A stretch of DNA of 22,982 nt from JBFXEO01 sp050180015. GTDB lineage: Bacteria; Bacteroidota; Bacteroidia; Bacteroidales; Tenuifilaceae. Below, piece by piece: positions 1 through 7,604 of the stretch. Every line of letters starts with the position of its first letter. The stretch's first letter is position 1. The stretch covers positions 1-22,982 of the forward strand of contig JBFXEO010000016.1 of the NCBI GenBank assembly GCA_050180015.1, written 5' to 3'. The position numbers were made by a program, and so were the translations under genes. The notes beneath the pieces were generated by a model, which saw only the letters and a list, made by a program, of their open reading frames with translations, did no database searches and was not told where the DNA came from.

Positions 1-63
1 ATATTATGTTCAACAATAGTTCGGGTAAAAATCATTACAAATTTAAGTATGTTTTGATAATAA

Positions 64-213
64 ATGATACGATTAAAGTATCCTGTACCAAAATCTGGAA
101 AACATTATCAGCCCGTGGCGGCCGAGTTTGTTAAAGTTAACCCAGGTAATATGGGTGAACCATTATTTTTTTGGCGTTCCGGGTACGGGAGTATGCTGTA
201 TAGCATTTTTTAA
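64..213 (+). CDS. possible small ORF, 49 codons, unknown
   Basis: An ATG-initiated frame of 49 codons ends at TAA 211-213. The peptide is mixed in composition, with segments such as KHYQPVAAEFVKV and NPGNMGEPLFFWRSGYGS, and is not the AT-rich junk usual for intergenic frames here. No signal peptide, membrane segment or known motif is visible and I do not recognise it. It could equally be the decayed tail of an upstream gene or chance. It ends just before a weak hairpin (ATGCT/AGCAT, followed by six T) and a TAnnTTTG box. Treat as a candidate only. Confidence 0.2.
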   Translation: MIRLKYPVPKSGKHYQPVAAEFVKVNPGNMGEPLFFWRSGYGSMLYSIF

Positions 214-221
214 TATCTTTG
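214..221 (+). promoter_or_regulatory. candidate -7 box for the OlsF-like gene
   Basis: TATCTTTG matches the Bacteroidota -7 consensus TAnnTTTG exactly, about 100 bases before the ATG at 320. No convincing TTTG -33 element lies 19-21 bases upstream, so support is partial. Confidence 0.3.
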
Positions 222-319
222 TTAGCGGTGGAAATTTGATACGCACCTATTAATGTGCTGGTAATCTGTACAATACTCCCTAATTGTGCTGGATGGATTA
301 ATATTTTATTTTTTGTACG

Positions 320-2149
320 ATGACTGACAATAAGATTGTTGATTCTCAGAAAATTAAAAAGGCAGTTAACCTAGGGCCGCTTTTTGGTGACAGCTTTGCA
401 CGTTTGCTAATGCGGATGCTTGGGTTTAATAAGATAAACAAAATATATTCTAAAATATCGGATAAGGAAGGCCTGGAGTTTTTGAGCGCTGCGCTGGATG
501 CCATTGAGGTTAAGTATGAAGTTAACCCCGAGGAAATAAAGCGGTTGCCAACCTCTGGCCCATTTATTACCATATCAAATCACCCTTTTGGGGGCATAGA
601 TGGATTAATTCTTCTTAAAATATTGCTGGAGCAGAATCGTCACGATACCAGGTTGCTGGGTAATTTTTTGCTGAAGCGGATACCGCCCCTTGTAGATTAC
701 GTTTTTGCAGTAGATCCATTTGAGGGAGGGGCAAACAGGAGCTCTAATGTTGCGGGGATTAAAAGTGCCCTTGGCCATCTGGAAAGCGGTGGTATGCTGG
801 GTCTTTTCCCGGCTGGCGAGGTATCCACATACTACGATAATACGGAGGAATCTGGCGTGGTTGACAAACACTGGCAAACCTCAATGATTAAGTTTGTTAA
901 AAGGGCCAAGGTTCCCGTTGTACCAATATATTTTCAGGGGGAAAATAGCCGGCTATTCCACCTGCTGGGGCTAATTCACCCGCTTTTACGAACAGTGAAA
1001 CTCCCATCAGAATTACTGAACAAGAAAAACCAAACCATACGTGTCCGTATCGGATACCCGATTAGCGTTAGCGAGCAGGATACCTGTAACGATATAGAAC
1101 GATTTGGCCGATTCCTTCGGTTAAAAACCTATGCACTCGGTTCATCGCTGGAGGTTGAGAAGTTTTTTAACTATAGCCTCAGATCGGAGCCCAAACCCGA
1201 GCAAATTATCCCTCCGGTTGCTGCAAATTTAATAGAAACTGAGGTGGGTAGTTTGATGGGAAAATACCTGTTATTCAGGAGTAAAAACTATAGCGTAGTT
1301 TGTGCACCCTCGTCAGAAATGCCCAACCTAATGACCGAAATTGGACGGCTTCGTGAAATTACTTTCCGTGATGTTGGCGAAGGCACAAACCGAAAGATAG
1401 ATATAGATGAGTTCGACCTATACTACTGGCAGCTATTCATTTGGGACGAGGATGAGAAGCGTATTGTGGGGGCATACCGTGTGGGGAAGGGTAAAGAAAT
1501 AGTTGAGCGTTACAAGATAGACGGTTTCTACATTCACACCCTGTTTAAGATTAGCAAAAAATTTCTGCCCATTCTTGAGCAATCTATTGAGCTGGGACGT
1601 TCCTTTATAGTTCCTGATTACCAGCGTAAGCCATTGCCTTTGTTCCTGCTATGGAAAGGTATTTTATACTTCCTGATTAAAAACCCTGAGTACCGGTACT
1701 TAATAGGCCCGGTTAGCATATCTAACCGTTTTTCCGATTACTCCAAGGGGGTTATCATCAGCTTTATGAGATCTAACTACTTCGACCATAACCTTGCCCG
1801 GTATATTAAATCGCGGAATAAATTCCGTATCCCGGTGAAGGAGGAGGAATTAAACATCATCTTTGATAATTCTGATGATCTGGATAAACTCGATAAGTTT
1901 ATTAAAGAGGTAGAGCCTTATGATTACCGGATGCCTGTTCTTTTGAAGAAATACATTAAGTTAAACGGGAAGATAATCTGCTTTAATGTGGATCCTAAAT
2001 TTAACAACTCCCTGGATGGACTTTTAATACTCGATCTTTTAAAGGTACCCATCGAAACCATTACCTCGCTTTCCAAGGAAATCAACGATAAATCGATACT
2101 TGAACGCTTTAATATAACCGACTATACCTTTGAGGATCAGGATATTTAA
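320..2149 (+). CDS. OlsF-like bifunctional aminolipid acyltransferase (PlsC domain + GNAT domain)
   Basis: Two acyltransferase domains are visible in 609 residues. The N-terminal half (about 55-270) is a PlsC/LPLAT domain with the motif NHPFGGID (H88, D94) and the later block FPAGE (163-167) that matches the FPEG motif. The C-terminal half (about 310-500) resembles the hemolysin/Acetyltransf_5 GNAT family: RLREITFR (343-350), DIDEFD (361-366) and IVGAYRVG (382-389). The known protein with this order is OlsF, which N-acylates and then O-acylates an amino acid such as ornithine; Bacteroides makes glycine lipids with the equivalent split pair GlsB/GlsA. The likely product is therefore a membrane aminolipid, but which amino acid is used cannot be read from the sequence. 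No signal peptide is seen; it would act at the cytoplasmic face of the inner membrane. A terminator candidate follows, so it is probably monocistronic. The plainer alternative label is lysophospholipid acyltransferase family protein. Confidence 0.85.
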   Translation: MTDNKIVDSQKIKKAVNLGPLFGDSFARLLMRMLGFNKINKIYSKISDKEGLEFLSAALDAIEVKYEVNPEEIKRLPTSGPFITISNHPFGGIDGLILLKILLEQNRHDTRLLGNFLLKRIPPLVDYVFAVDPFEGGANRSSNVAGIKSALGHLESGGMLGLFPAGEVSTYYDNTEESGVVDKHWQTSMIKFVKRAKVPVVPIYFQGENSRLFHLLGLIHPLLRTVKLPSELLNKKNQTIRVRIGYPISVSEQDTCNDIERFGRFLRLKTYALGSSLEVEKFFNYSLRSEPKPEQIIPPVAANLIETEVGSLMGKYLLFRSKNYSVVCAPSSEMPNLMTEIGRLREITFRDVGEGTNRKIDIDEFDLYYWQLFIWDEDEKRIVGAYRVGKGKEIVERYKIDGFYIHTLFKISKKFLPILEQSIELGRSFIVPDYQRKPLPLFLLWKGILYFLIKNPEYRYLIGPVSISNRFSDYSKGVIISFMRSNYFDHNLARYIKSRNKFRIPVKEEELNIIFDNSDDLDKLDKFIKEVEPYDYRMPVLLKKYIKLNGKIICFNVDPKFNNSLDGLLILDLLKVPIETITSLSKEINDKSILERFNITDYTFEDQDI

Positions 2150-2168
2150 CTTTTATAAATGTTCGTTA

Positions 2169-2200
2169 ATGGCCGGTTGCGCAAACTTCCGGCTATTTTT
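2169..2200 (+). terminator. intrinsic terminator after the OlsF-like gene
   Basis: ATGGCCGG (2169-2176) pairs with CCGGCTAT (2189-2196) as an 8-bp stem with one G-U pair and a 12-base loop, followed by a short T run (2197-2200). It lies 20 bases past the stop at 2149. Confidence 0.55.
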
Positions 2201-2261
2201 ATGGATTGCTTTAAACTTAACCGTTAATTTGGGATCATAGTCAAGTAAACCGGTAAAAAAT

Positions 2262-3488
2262 ATGAACAGACTTATTGTACTTGTAGCCGTTGCAGTAGTT
2301 CTTGCTTCGTGTAGCAGAACCGGAAAAGATGATTCCGCCCTGTTGAAGCACGCTTTGGAGTTGCACGCGAAAATGGTTTCCATTGACACTCACACCGATA
2401 CCCCTTTGAACTTTTTACGTGCCGGTTTCGACTTTAGCGGCGACAATAATAACGCCATAATGAGCAAGGTAGATTTGAAAAGGATGGAAGCCGGAAAGTT
2501 AGATGCCGCCTTCTTTGCTGTATTCATTGGTCAACGTGAGTGTACCCCGCAAAAGTATGCCGAGGTAAACAGGCAGGCACTGGATATCTTTAAAGCGATA
2601 GACGACGTTATATCAAAATACCCTGCGCGGGCAGCAATAGCAAAAAATCCCGATGACGCGTACCGCATTAAGGCCGAAGGCAAAAGGGCAATTTATATAG
2701 GCGTGGAGAATGGATATCCCATTGGCGAAGACTTGTCGCAGCTGAAGCTGTTTTACGATTTGGGCGCCCGGTACGTAACACTCTGCCATACCCGGAATAA
2801 CCAGATTTGCGATTCGTCCACCGATCCGGACGGGTATATACACAACGGGTTGAGCGATTTTGGAAAACAGGTAGTTGCAACCATGAATGAATTGGGCATG
2901 TTAATAGATGTTTCACACATCTCCGATAAATCATTCTACGATGTCCTGGAGTTGTCCAAGGCCCCCGTTTTTGCATCGCACAGCTGCGCCCGGGCAATTT
3001 GCAACAACCCGCGTAATTTGGACGATAGCATGTTGCAGGCAATTGCGAAAAAAGGTGGCGTTGTGCAGATGTGCATTTTAAGTGATTATGTGAAGGAAAT
3101 GCCCAGAAATCCCGAACGTGACAGTGCATTCAGGGCACTTCGCGTAAAGTATAACAACTTCCGTGACTTAACGCCCGAACAGGACGAACAGGCCACGGCT
3201 GAGTGGTATGAGTTGGAGCATAAGTATCCACGGGAGCTGGCCACGGTATCCGATGCGGTAAACCATATCGACCACATGGTGAAAGTGATGGGGATAAACC
3301 ATGTTGGCATAGGAACCGACTTTGACGGCGGTGGAGGCATTTCTGGTTGCGAGGATGTTTCGCAGATGTACAACATCACCGTTGAACTGTTGCGCAGGGG
3401 TTATTCAGACAGCGATATTAAAAAAATATGGGGCGAAAATTTCTTGAGGGTTTTTAGGGCTGCCCAAAGCTGCGCGCGGAAAAAGTAA
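2262..3488 (+). CDS. membrane dipeptidase, peptidase family M19 (lipoprotein)
   Basis: A secreted zinc dipeptidase of the renal-dipeptidase family, 408 residues, which would split dipeptides in the periplasm or at the cell surface. The N-terminus is a lipoprotein signal with lipobox LASC (C17). M19 metal ligands appear in order: HTD (H44, D46), the bridging glutamate in GVENG (E149), DVSHIS (H219), ASHSCARA (H240) and the late GIGTDFDG block carrying the conserved aspartates. All ligands are present, so it should be active. A weak -7-like box (TTAATTTG, 2224-2231) lies upstream but its -33 spacing is short. It follows a terminator and precedes a strong promoter, so it is probably transcribed alone. 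The substrate is not predictable; peptidoglycan-derived or dietary dipeptides are both possible. Confidence 0.93.
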   Translation: MNRLIVLVAVAVVLASCSRTGKDDSALLKHALELHAKMVSIDTHTDTPLNFLRAGFDFSGDNNNAIMSKVDLKRMEAGKLDAAFFAVFIGQRECTPQKYAEVNRQALDIFKAIDDVISKYPARAAIAKNPDDAYRIKAEGKRAIYIGVENGYPIGEDLSQLKLFYDLGARYVTLCHTRNNQICDSSTDPDGYIHNGLSDFGKQVVATMNELGMLIDVSHISDKSFYDVLELSKAPVFASHSCARAICNNPRNLDDSMLQAIAKKGGVVQMCILSDYVKEMPRNPERDSAFRALRVKYNNFRDLTPEQDEQATAEWYELEHKYPRELATVSDAVNHIDHMVKVMGINHVGIGTDFDGGGGISGCEDVSQMYNITVELLRRGYSDSDIKKIWGENFLRVFRAAQSCARKK

Positions 3489-3577
3489 TACCCCTTCTCT
3501 GGGTTTAGCCAGCATTAGTTTTTGTTATTTTTGGAGCATGCTGCATTTGCAGCAGAAGGTAAGTTATTGACCAAATG

Positions 3578-3610
3578 TTTGTTTTTTAGCATATAAGAGT
3601 TGTATCTTTG
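3578..3610 (+). promoter_or_regulatory. Bacteroidota-type promoter for engB
   Basis: TTTG at 3578-3581 and TATCTTTG at 3603-3610 fit the -33/-7 pair TTTG and TAnnTTTG with a 21-base spacer, about 48 bases before the engB ATG. A second -7 match, TATTTTTG, lies at 3527-3534 but has no clear -33 element. A 6-bp hairpin TGCTGC/GCAGCA (3539-3554) sits between them and lacks a T run. Confidence 0.6.
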
Positions 3611-3657
3611 AAGCCGGATTCTGGGACAACTAATTTGTGTAATTTAAAACTAATGCT

Positions 3658-4290
3658 ATGGTGGTTCGTACTGCGAAATTTGTGGCTAGTTACCCGAGTG
3701 TTGAAAAAATACCCATTTCTGACAAACCCGAGTATGCTTTCATTGGCCGTTCAAACGTAGGGAAGTCTTCCCTTATCAACATGTTAACCTGTACCAAGGC
3801 CTTGGCCAAGGTCTCCCAAACGCCAGGCAAAACACAGCAAATAAACCATTTCCTGATAAACGGCTCTTGGAATCTTGCTGACTTGCCGGGCTATGGGTAC
3901 GCTAAAGTATCGAAAGGCGATCGTAAAGCCTTTGCCCAAATAATTACCAAGTATATACTAAAACGGGAAAACCTTTACCTGCTTTTTGTACTCATCGATT
4001 CTCGAATTGAACCACAGAAAATCGATTTAGAATTTGTTAACTGGCTGGGAGAAAACCAGATTCCATTTGCGCTGGTTTTTACTAAAACCGATAAGGTTTC
4101 CGGCGATACACTTCAGCAGAATATCGATGCCTTCAGGGCCGAAATGTTGAATACATGGGAGGAATTACCTCAAACTTTCACGAGTTCTGCCGTTACCCGA
4201 ACGGGTAGGGAAGATATTCTGAAGTACATAGAAACTATCAACGAAAATGTTAAAATAAACCAGCTGGAAAACGCACATAACATTTGGTAA
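3658..4290 (+). CDS. engB: ribosome biogenesis GTP-binding protein EngB (YsxC/YihA)
   Basis: A TrmE-Era-EngA-EngB-Septin class GTPase needed for late assembly of the large ribosomal subunit. G motifs are complete: P-loop GRSNVGKS (30-37), the switch I threonine in TPGKTQ (55-60), DLPG (75-78) and TKTD (142-145). The length, 210 residues, is the usual single-domain size. It starts at an ATG 48 bases after a good promoter. PRPP synthetase follows after 44 bases, so the two may be cotranscribed, though a -7-like box precedes prs too. Cytoplasmic. Confidence 0.96.
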   Translation: MVVRTAKFVASYPSVEKIPISDKPEYAFIGRSNVGKSSLINMLTCTKALAKVSQTPGKTQQINHFLINGSWNLADLPGYGYAKVSKGDRKAFAQIITKYILKRENLYLLFVLIDSRIEPQKIDLEFVNWLGENQIPFALVFTKTDKVSGDTLQQNIDAFRAEMLNTWEELPQTFTSSAVTRTGREDILKYIETINENVKINQLENAHNIW

Positions 4291-4295
4291 TTTTA

Positions 4296-4303
4296 TAAAT
4301 TTG
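4296..4303 (+). promoter_or_regulatory. possible -7 box for prs
   Basis: TAAATTTG matches TAnnTTTG 32 bases before the prs ATG. The only nearby TTTG (4283-4286) is too close to serve as -33, so this is a weak candidate. Confidence 0.3.
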
Positions 4304-4334
4304 CGGGCATTAAACCGGAAAACCTCCTAAAAAA

Positions 4335-5279
4335 ATGCACAGCAAACACCAAATAAAGTTTTTTACTGGTCGCAGCTCCCGTTACCTTTCAGAAAGGATA
4401 GCCCAAAGTTTTGGGATCCCCTTGGGAAAATCGAATGTAACGGTATTTAGCGATGGCGAATTTCAGCCATCTTACGATGAATCGGTGCGGGGATGCACCG
4501 TTTTTATTATCCAGTCAACATTTCCACCCGTTGATAATCTTTTTGAATTGCTGTTGATGATCGATGCCGCCCACAGGGCATCGGCATACAAGGTTGTCGC
4601 CGTAATGCCCTACTTCGGCTGGGCTCGACAGGATAGAAAAGATAAACCCCGCGTTGCCATTGGGGCCAAGATGGTTGCCAACATGCTTAGAGCGGCGGGT
4701 GTTGACCGTGTGGTTACCATGGATTTACATGCGGACCAAATTCAGGGCTTTTTCGATGTACCTGTCGATCATCTTTACGCTTCATCCATATTTGTTCCAT
4801 ACATAAAGAACCTTAACTTGGATAGTATTGCTATTGCGGCACCCGATATGGGCGGTGCAAAGCGGGCCAATGCCTACTCTCGGTTTTTAAATGCTTCGCT
4901 TGTAGTTTGCCATAAAAATAGGGAAAAGGCAAACCAGGTAGGCGAAATGACCGTGATCGGCGATGTTGAGGGCAGGCACGTTATTATTCTCGATGATATG
5001 GTTGATACTGCAGGCACGTTAACCCTTGCAGCCGATTTGATGATGGACAGGGGGGCTCTTTCCGTGCGTGCATTTGCAACGCACCCGGTACTTTCCGGTT
5101 CGGCCTACGAACGTATCCGCGATTCAAAAATTAAGGAGCTGGTTGTTTCCGATACCATTCCCCTGAGAACGGATAGGGACATCTCCAAAATTAGGGTTGT
5201 ATCAGTGGCGGAAATATTTGCCGATGTAATCAATAAGGTGTATAACTACCAGTCTATCAGCGATAATTTTATTATTTAG
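4335..5279 (+). CDS. prs: ribose-phosphate pyrophosphokinase (PRPP synthetase)
   Basis: Makes 5-phosphoribosyl-1-pyrophosphate from ribose 5-phosphate and ATP, the precursor of purines, pyrimidines, NAD, histidine and tryptophan. Class I motifs are intact: SDGEFQP (39-45), the ATP/flexible-loop region MPYFGWARQDRKDKPR (91-106), the catalytic histidine region TMDLHADQ (H132), APDMGGAKR (169-177) and the PRPP-binding loop ILDDMVDTAGT (218-228). Its 314 residues are the normal length. The start is an ATG in an A-rich context without a Shine-Dalgarno sequence. It lies between EngB and the L25 transcription unit. Cytoplasmic homo-oligomer. Confidence 0.97.
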   Translation: MHSKHQIKFFTGRSSRYLSERIAQSFGIPLGKSNVTVFSDGEFQPSYDESVRGCTVFIIQSTFPPVDNLFELLLMIDAAHRASAYKVVAVMPYFGWARQDRKDKPRVAIGAKMVANMLRAAGVDRVVTMDLHADQIQGFFDVPVDHLYASSIFVPYIKNLNLDSIAIAAPDMGGAKRANAYSRFLNASLVVCHKNREKANQVGEMTVIGDVEGRHVIILDDMVDTAGTLTLAADLMMDRGALSVRAFATHPVLSGSAYERIRDSKIKELVVSDTIPLRTDRDISKIRVVSVAEIFADVINKVYNYQSISDNFII

Positions 5280-5284
5280 GTTTA

Positions 5285-5315
5285 TTGTTTTCTTAAAATC
5301 ACTTTATTAACTTTG
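5285..5315 (+). promoter_or_regulatory. Bacteroidota-type promoter for rplY-pth-S4
   Basis: TTG at 5285-5287 and TAACTTTG at 5308-5315 are separated by 20 bases and match the -33/-7 consensus. Transcription would begin near 5322, giving a leader of about 90 bases before the rplY ATG. Confidence 0.65.
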
Positions 5316-5321
5316 TAGCCC

Positions 5322-5412
5322 AAAATTTCCCTCAGCTATGGTGTAATGGGGGACTACGGAAAAATGAGGGGTAGTCCTGAGTAACACTGGTGTAATAATT
5401 AAAAAAGTAAAA
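5322..5412 (+). promoter_or_regulatory. structured 5' leader RNA upstream of rplY (candidate)
   Basis: The leader contains a perfect 7-bp hairpin, GGACTAC (5351-5357) with GTAGTCC (5371-5377), around a 13-base loop. Within that loop TGAGGG (5365-5370) is complementary to CCCTCA (5329-5334) near the predicted RNA 5' end, which would give a pseudoknot. An alternative nested pairing is CTCA (5331-5334) with TGAG (5378-5381). The 9-mer TGGTGTAAT occurs on both sides of the hairpin (5339-5347 and 5388-5396). There is no T run, so it is not an intrinsic terminator. Its position before a ribosomal protein gene suggests feedback control by L25, but that is inference. I cannot assign it to a named RNA family. 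Confidence 0.45.
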
Positions 5413-5991
5413 ATGAAAACAATTGAGTTAAATGGTACAATTCGCACAGAAACAGGCAAAAAATATGCGAAGGGAATTCGTAAGTCGGCGTTAATTCCAG
5501 CCATCATTTATGGTAATGGAGAAAATATCAAGATTTCTGTTGATGAGAAAGAGCTGAAAAAGGCTATCTACACCCCCAACGTTTACATTGTTAACATAAA
5601 CGTTGAAGGGAAAGTGGTTAGTACAATTATTAAGGAAACCCAATTCCATCCGGTTTCCGATAGTATTTTACATGTCGATTTTTTGAGAGTTGCCGATGAT
5701 AAAAAGGTAACCGTTGCATTGCCTGTAGTCCTTGAGGGACAGGCCGAAGGTGCGAAGCAGGGAGGTAAGCTGTTGCAGGTAGTTCGTAAAATTAGGGTTA
5801 CTGGCCTTGCGAAAGATTTACCCGAAAGCATAAATATTGATGTAACTAACCTGGGTCTGGGTAAAAGCATAATGGTTGGCGATATTGACCATGCTAAGTT
5901 TGTAGTGTCAGAGCCACAAAGTATGGTTATAGCCACGGTTAAAGCTACACGCGCAGCCCGCGATGCCCAGCCCGAAGGTGCTGCCAGTTAA
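5413..5991 (+). CDS. rplY: 50S ribosomal protein L25 / general stress protein Ctc
   Basis: A 5S-rRNA-binding ribosomal protein of the two-domain Ctc/TL5 type, 192 residues. The N-terminal L25p barrel (about 1-93) carries the typical RKSALIPAIIYG block (23-34) and the FHPVSDSILHVDFL stretch (77-90). The C-terminal TL5 beta domain (about 97-180) begins with the KVTVALPVVLEGQAEG segment, and a short alanine-rich tail follows. It is the first gene of a tight translation cluster: pth begins 16 bases after its stop, and an S4-domain gene abuts pth. A consensus promoter and a structured leader precede it, so leader-mediated regulation is plausible. Confidence 0.95.
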   Translation: MKTIELNGTIRTETGKKYAKGIRKSALIPAIIYGNGENIKISVDEKELKKAIYTPNVYIVNINVEGKVVSTIIKETQFHPVSDSILHVDFLRVADDKKVTVALPVVLEGQAEGAKQGGKLLQVVRKIRVTGLAKDLPESINIDVTNLGLGKSIMVGDIDHAKFVVSEPQSMVIATVKATRAARDAQPEGAAS

Positions 5992-6007
5992 TTTTAAGCG
6001 GTAAGAC

Positions 6008-6571
6008 TTGAAGTATTTGATTGCAGGGTTGGGGAATATAGGTTCAGAATATTCCGATACCCGACATAATGCAGGATTTATGGTATTGGACGCCTTGGCT
6101 AAGGCGTCCAATGTTACTTTTGCCGATTCCCGCTACGGGGCAGTTGCCGAGCTCAGGCACAAGGGACGGATTTTTGTCCTGCTAAAACCGTCAACCTACA
6201 TGAATCTTAGCGGTAGGGCGGTAAATTACTGGATGCAGAAGGAGAAAGTCGGTGTCGAGAATATACTTGTTGTTGTTGATGATATAGCTTTGCCTCTTGG
6301 TTCCATTCGTATTCGGGCGGGAGGCAGCAACGGAGGCCACAACGGACTGAAGAATATTGACGAGGTTCTGGGAACAAACCGCTATACACGCCTACGCGTT
6401 GGCATTGGCAACGATTTTTCCAGGGGACAGCAGATCGATTATGTTCTGGGAGAATGGACAGCGGATGAGAAAAAATTGCTGTCCGATCGAATTAAGCTGG
6501 CTGGCGAGGCTGTTCTCAGCTATGGGACAATAGGGTTGGAGCGTACCATGAACTTTTTTAACGGTAAGTAA
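6008..6571 (+). CDS. pth: peptidyl-tRNA hydrolase (TTG start)
   Basis: Releases tRNA from peptidyl-tRNA that has dropped off ribosomes. All catalytic and binding residues of the Pth family are visible: N10 and H20 in GLGNIGSEY..TRHNAGF, N66 in PSTYMN, D91 in VVVDDIALP and N112 in GGHNGLK. Length (187) is standard. The start must be TTG at 6008: an in-frame TAA at 6002-6004 lies one codon upstream, the TTG-encoded methionine is followed at once by the conserved KYLIAGLGN strand, and no ATG occurs before that strand. It sits between L25 and an Hsp15-like protein; the latter's ATG follows the pth stop with no gap, so translational coupling is likely. Cytoplasmic. Confidence 0.96.
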   Translation: MKYLIAGLGNIGSEYSDTRHNAGFMVLDALAKASNVTFADSRYGAVAELRHKGRIFVLLKPSTYMNLSGRAVNYWMQKEKVGVENILVVVDDIALPLGSIRIRAGGSNGGHNGLKNIDEVLGTNRYTRLRVGIGNDFSRGQQIDYVLGEWTADEKKLLSDRIKLAGEAVLSYGTIGLERTMNFFNGK

Positions 6572-7015
6572 ATGGCAGCAAAGTCGTGCAGGATTGATAA
6601 ATGGCTTTGGCTGGTCCGGGTTTTTAAAACCCGTAGCCTTGCTACTGACTTCTGCAAGAAGGGACGAGTTTCTATGAACGGCAATACCGTAAAACCTTCG
6701 CACGAAATTCACCCAAACGATAAAATTACAGTCCGGAAACCTCCCGTTAACTATGTGTTTAGGGTAAAAAGTATTCCCAGAAGTCGCCTAGGCGCCAAGC
6801 TGGTAGCAGAATACCTTGAGAATTTGACCCCGGCAGAGGAACTCCAAAAACTCGATCCCGCATTTTTGGCGTTTAACATTTACCGTGAGCATGGTGCCGG
6901 GCGCCCTACCAAAAAGGAACGTCGTTCGCTCGATGAGATGTTTGAAGAGGGTTTTGATGGTTTCGACTGGGACGACGAAGATGATGGTAAAAACTTGGCC
7001 GATTCAAGCTTCTAG
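6572..7015 (+). CDS. S4-domain RNA-binding protein, Hsp15-like
   Basis: A 147-residue protein with an N-terminal S4 RNA-binding domain (about 6-56: CRIDKWLWLVRVFKTRS, then KKGRVSMNGNTVKPS and NDKITVRK). A basic middle segment (GRPTKKERR) precedes a strongly acidic C-terminus (EEGFDGFDWDDEDDG). This is the arrangement of the Hsp15/HslR family; Hsp15 of E. coli binds free 50S subunits that still carry a nascent chain on tRNA. Its ATG directly follows the pth stop, placing two factors that deal with stranded peptidyl-tRNA in one operon. Its TAG stop overlaps the stop of the convergent flavin reductase gene. The role as ribosome recycling factor is inferred from family and context. Confidence 0.88.
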   Translation: MAAKSCRIDKWLWLVRVFKTRSLATDFCKKGRVSMNGNTVKPSHEIHPNDKITVRKPPVNYVFRVKSIPRSRLGAKLVAEYLENLTPAEELQKLDPAFLAFNIYREHGAGRPTKKERRSLDEMFEEGFDGFDWDDEDDGKNLADSSF

Positions 7016-7554
7016 TCTTTTCTGAACACATTTTTAATTTCACCCACATACATTTTGTGAAAGTCATTCCTGTGGTAATGTTTTTGAATTACCTCCTTTT
7101 CAGTAAAATTTTCGGGTTTTAGAAAATCGGAGTAAAGTTTTTTACATTCTAGAATCATTTGCGCCTGTTCAAAGGCTATGCTGTTCTCCGTTTGTACTGG
7201 AATAAGACCGGTTTCCGCTACCTTGTCGTATTCCCTTCCCGATTTTGAGCCGCAGGACTCCAGTATGTTTCTGTGTTTTTCATCAAAAAAGTTAAGCGTA
7301 AAAAATGGGTTTTGCTCTGTGAACTGAAAGGTGTAACGTTGTGGCCTGATGAAAATTATTGCTACAGGTTTATTCCAGAGTATTCCAAACCCGCCCCACG
7401 ATGCCGTCATGGTGTTTAGCTTCTCCCTGTTTCCGGCGGCAATAAGCATCCATTTATTATTCAGGGAGTAGAATATATTTTCCGTTAAGTCAAATGGTGA
7501 AATCCTGCTGTAGTTTTCCAGGTAGCTCATGGTAGGAATTGTAATAGTTGGCAT
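7012..7554 (-). CDS. flavin reductase family protein
   Basis: A flavin reductase-like FMN-binding split-barrel protein of about 180 residues. Visible family features are the NTMTASWGG block (47-55), which lines the FMN site, followed by KPVAIIFIRPQRYT (62-75) and the FFTLNFF strand (84-90). It probably binds FMN and transfers electrons from NAD(P)H. The start is uncertain: I take the ATG at 7554; an ATG at 7530 (MSYLENYS) is also possible and leaves the whole domain, while the upstream TTG at 7569 adds nothing conserved. It is the last gene of a - strand row after CutC and the ferritin-VIT1 transporter, 50 bases from the latter. Reduced flavin can reduce ferric iron, so a link to iron handling is possible but inferred. 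The stop is shared base-for-base with the convergent gene at CTAG 7012-7015. Confidence 0.85.
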   Translation of the reverse strand: MPTITIPTMSYLENYSRISPFDLTENIFYSLNNKWMLIAAGNREKLNTMTASWGGFGILWNKPVAIIFIRPQRYTFQFTEQNPFFTLNFFDEKHRNILESCGSKSGREYDKVAETGLIPVQTENSIAFEQAQMILECKKLYSDFLKPENFTEKEVIQKHYHRNDFHKMYVGEIKNVFRKD

Positions 7555-7604
7555 AATGCAAAAAGTCAAAACAAATTAGAATTCAGGGCAACTTTTTGGC
7601 CTAT

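Noticed and set aside
3539..3554. Hairpin TGCTGC-ATTT-GCAGCA as terminator after the dipeptidase gene
   Set aside because: Perfect 6-bp stem, but no T run on either strand.
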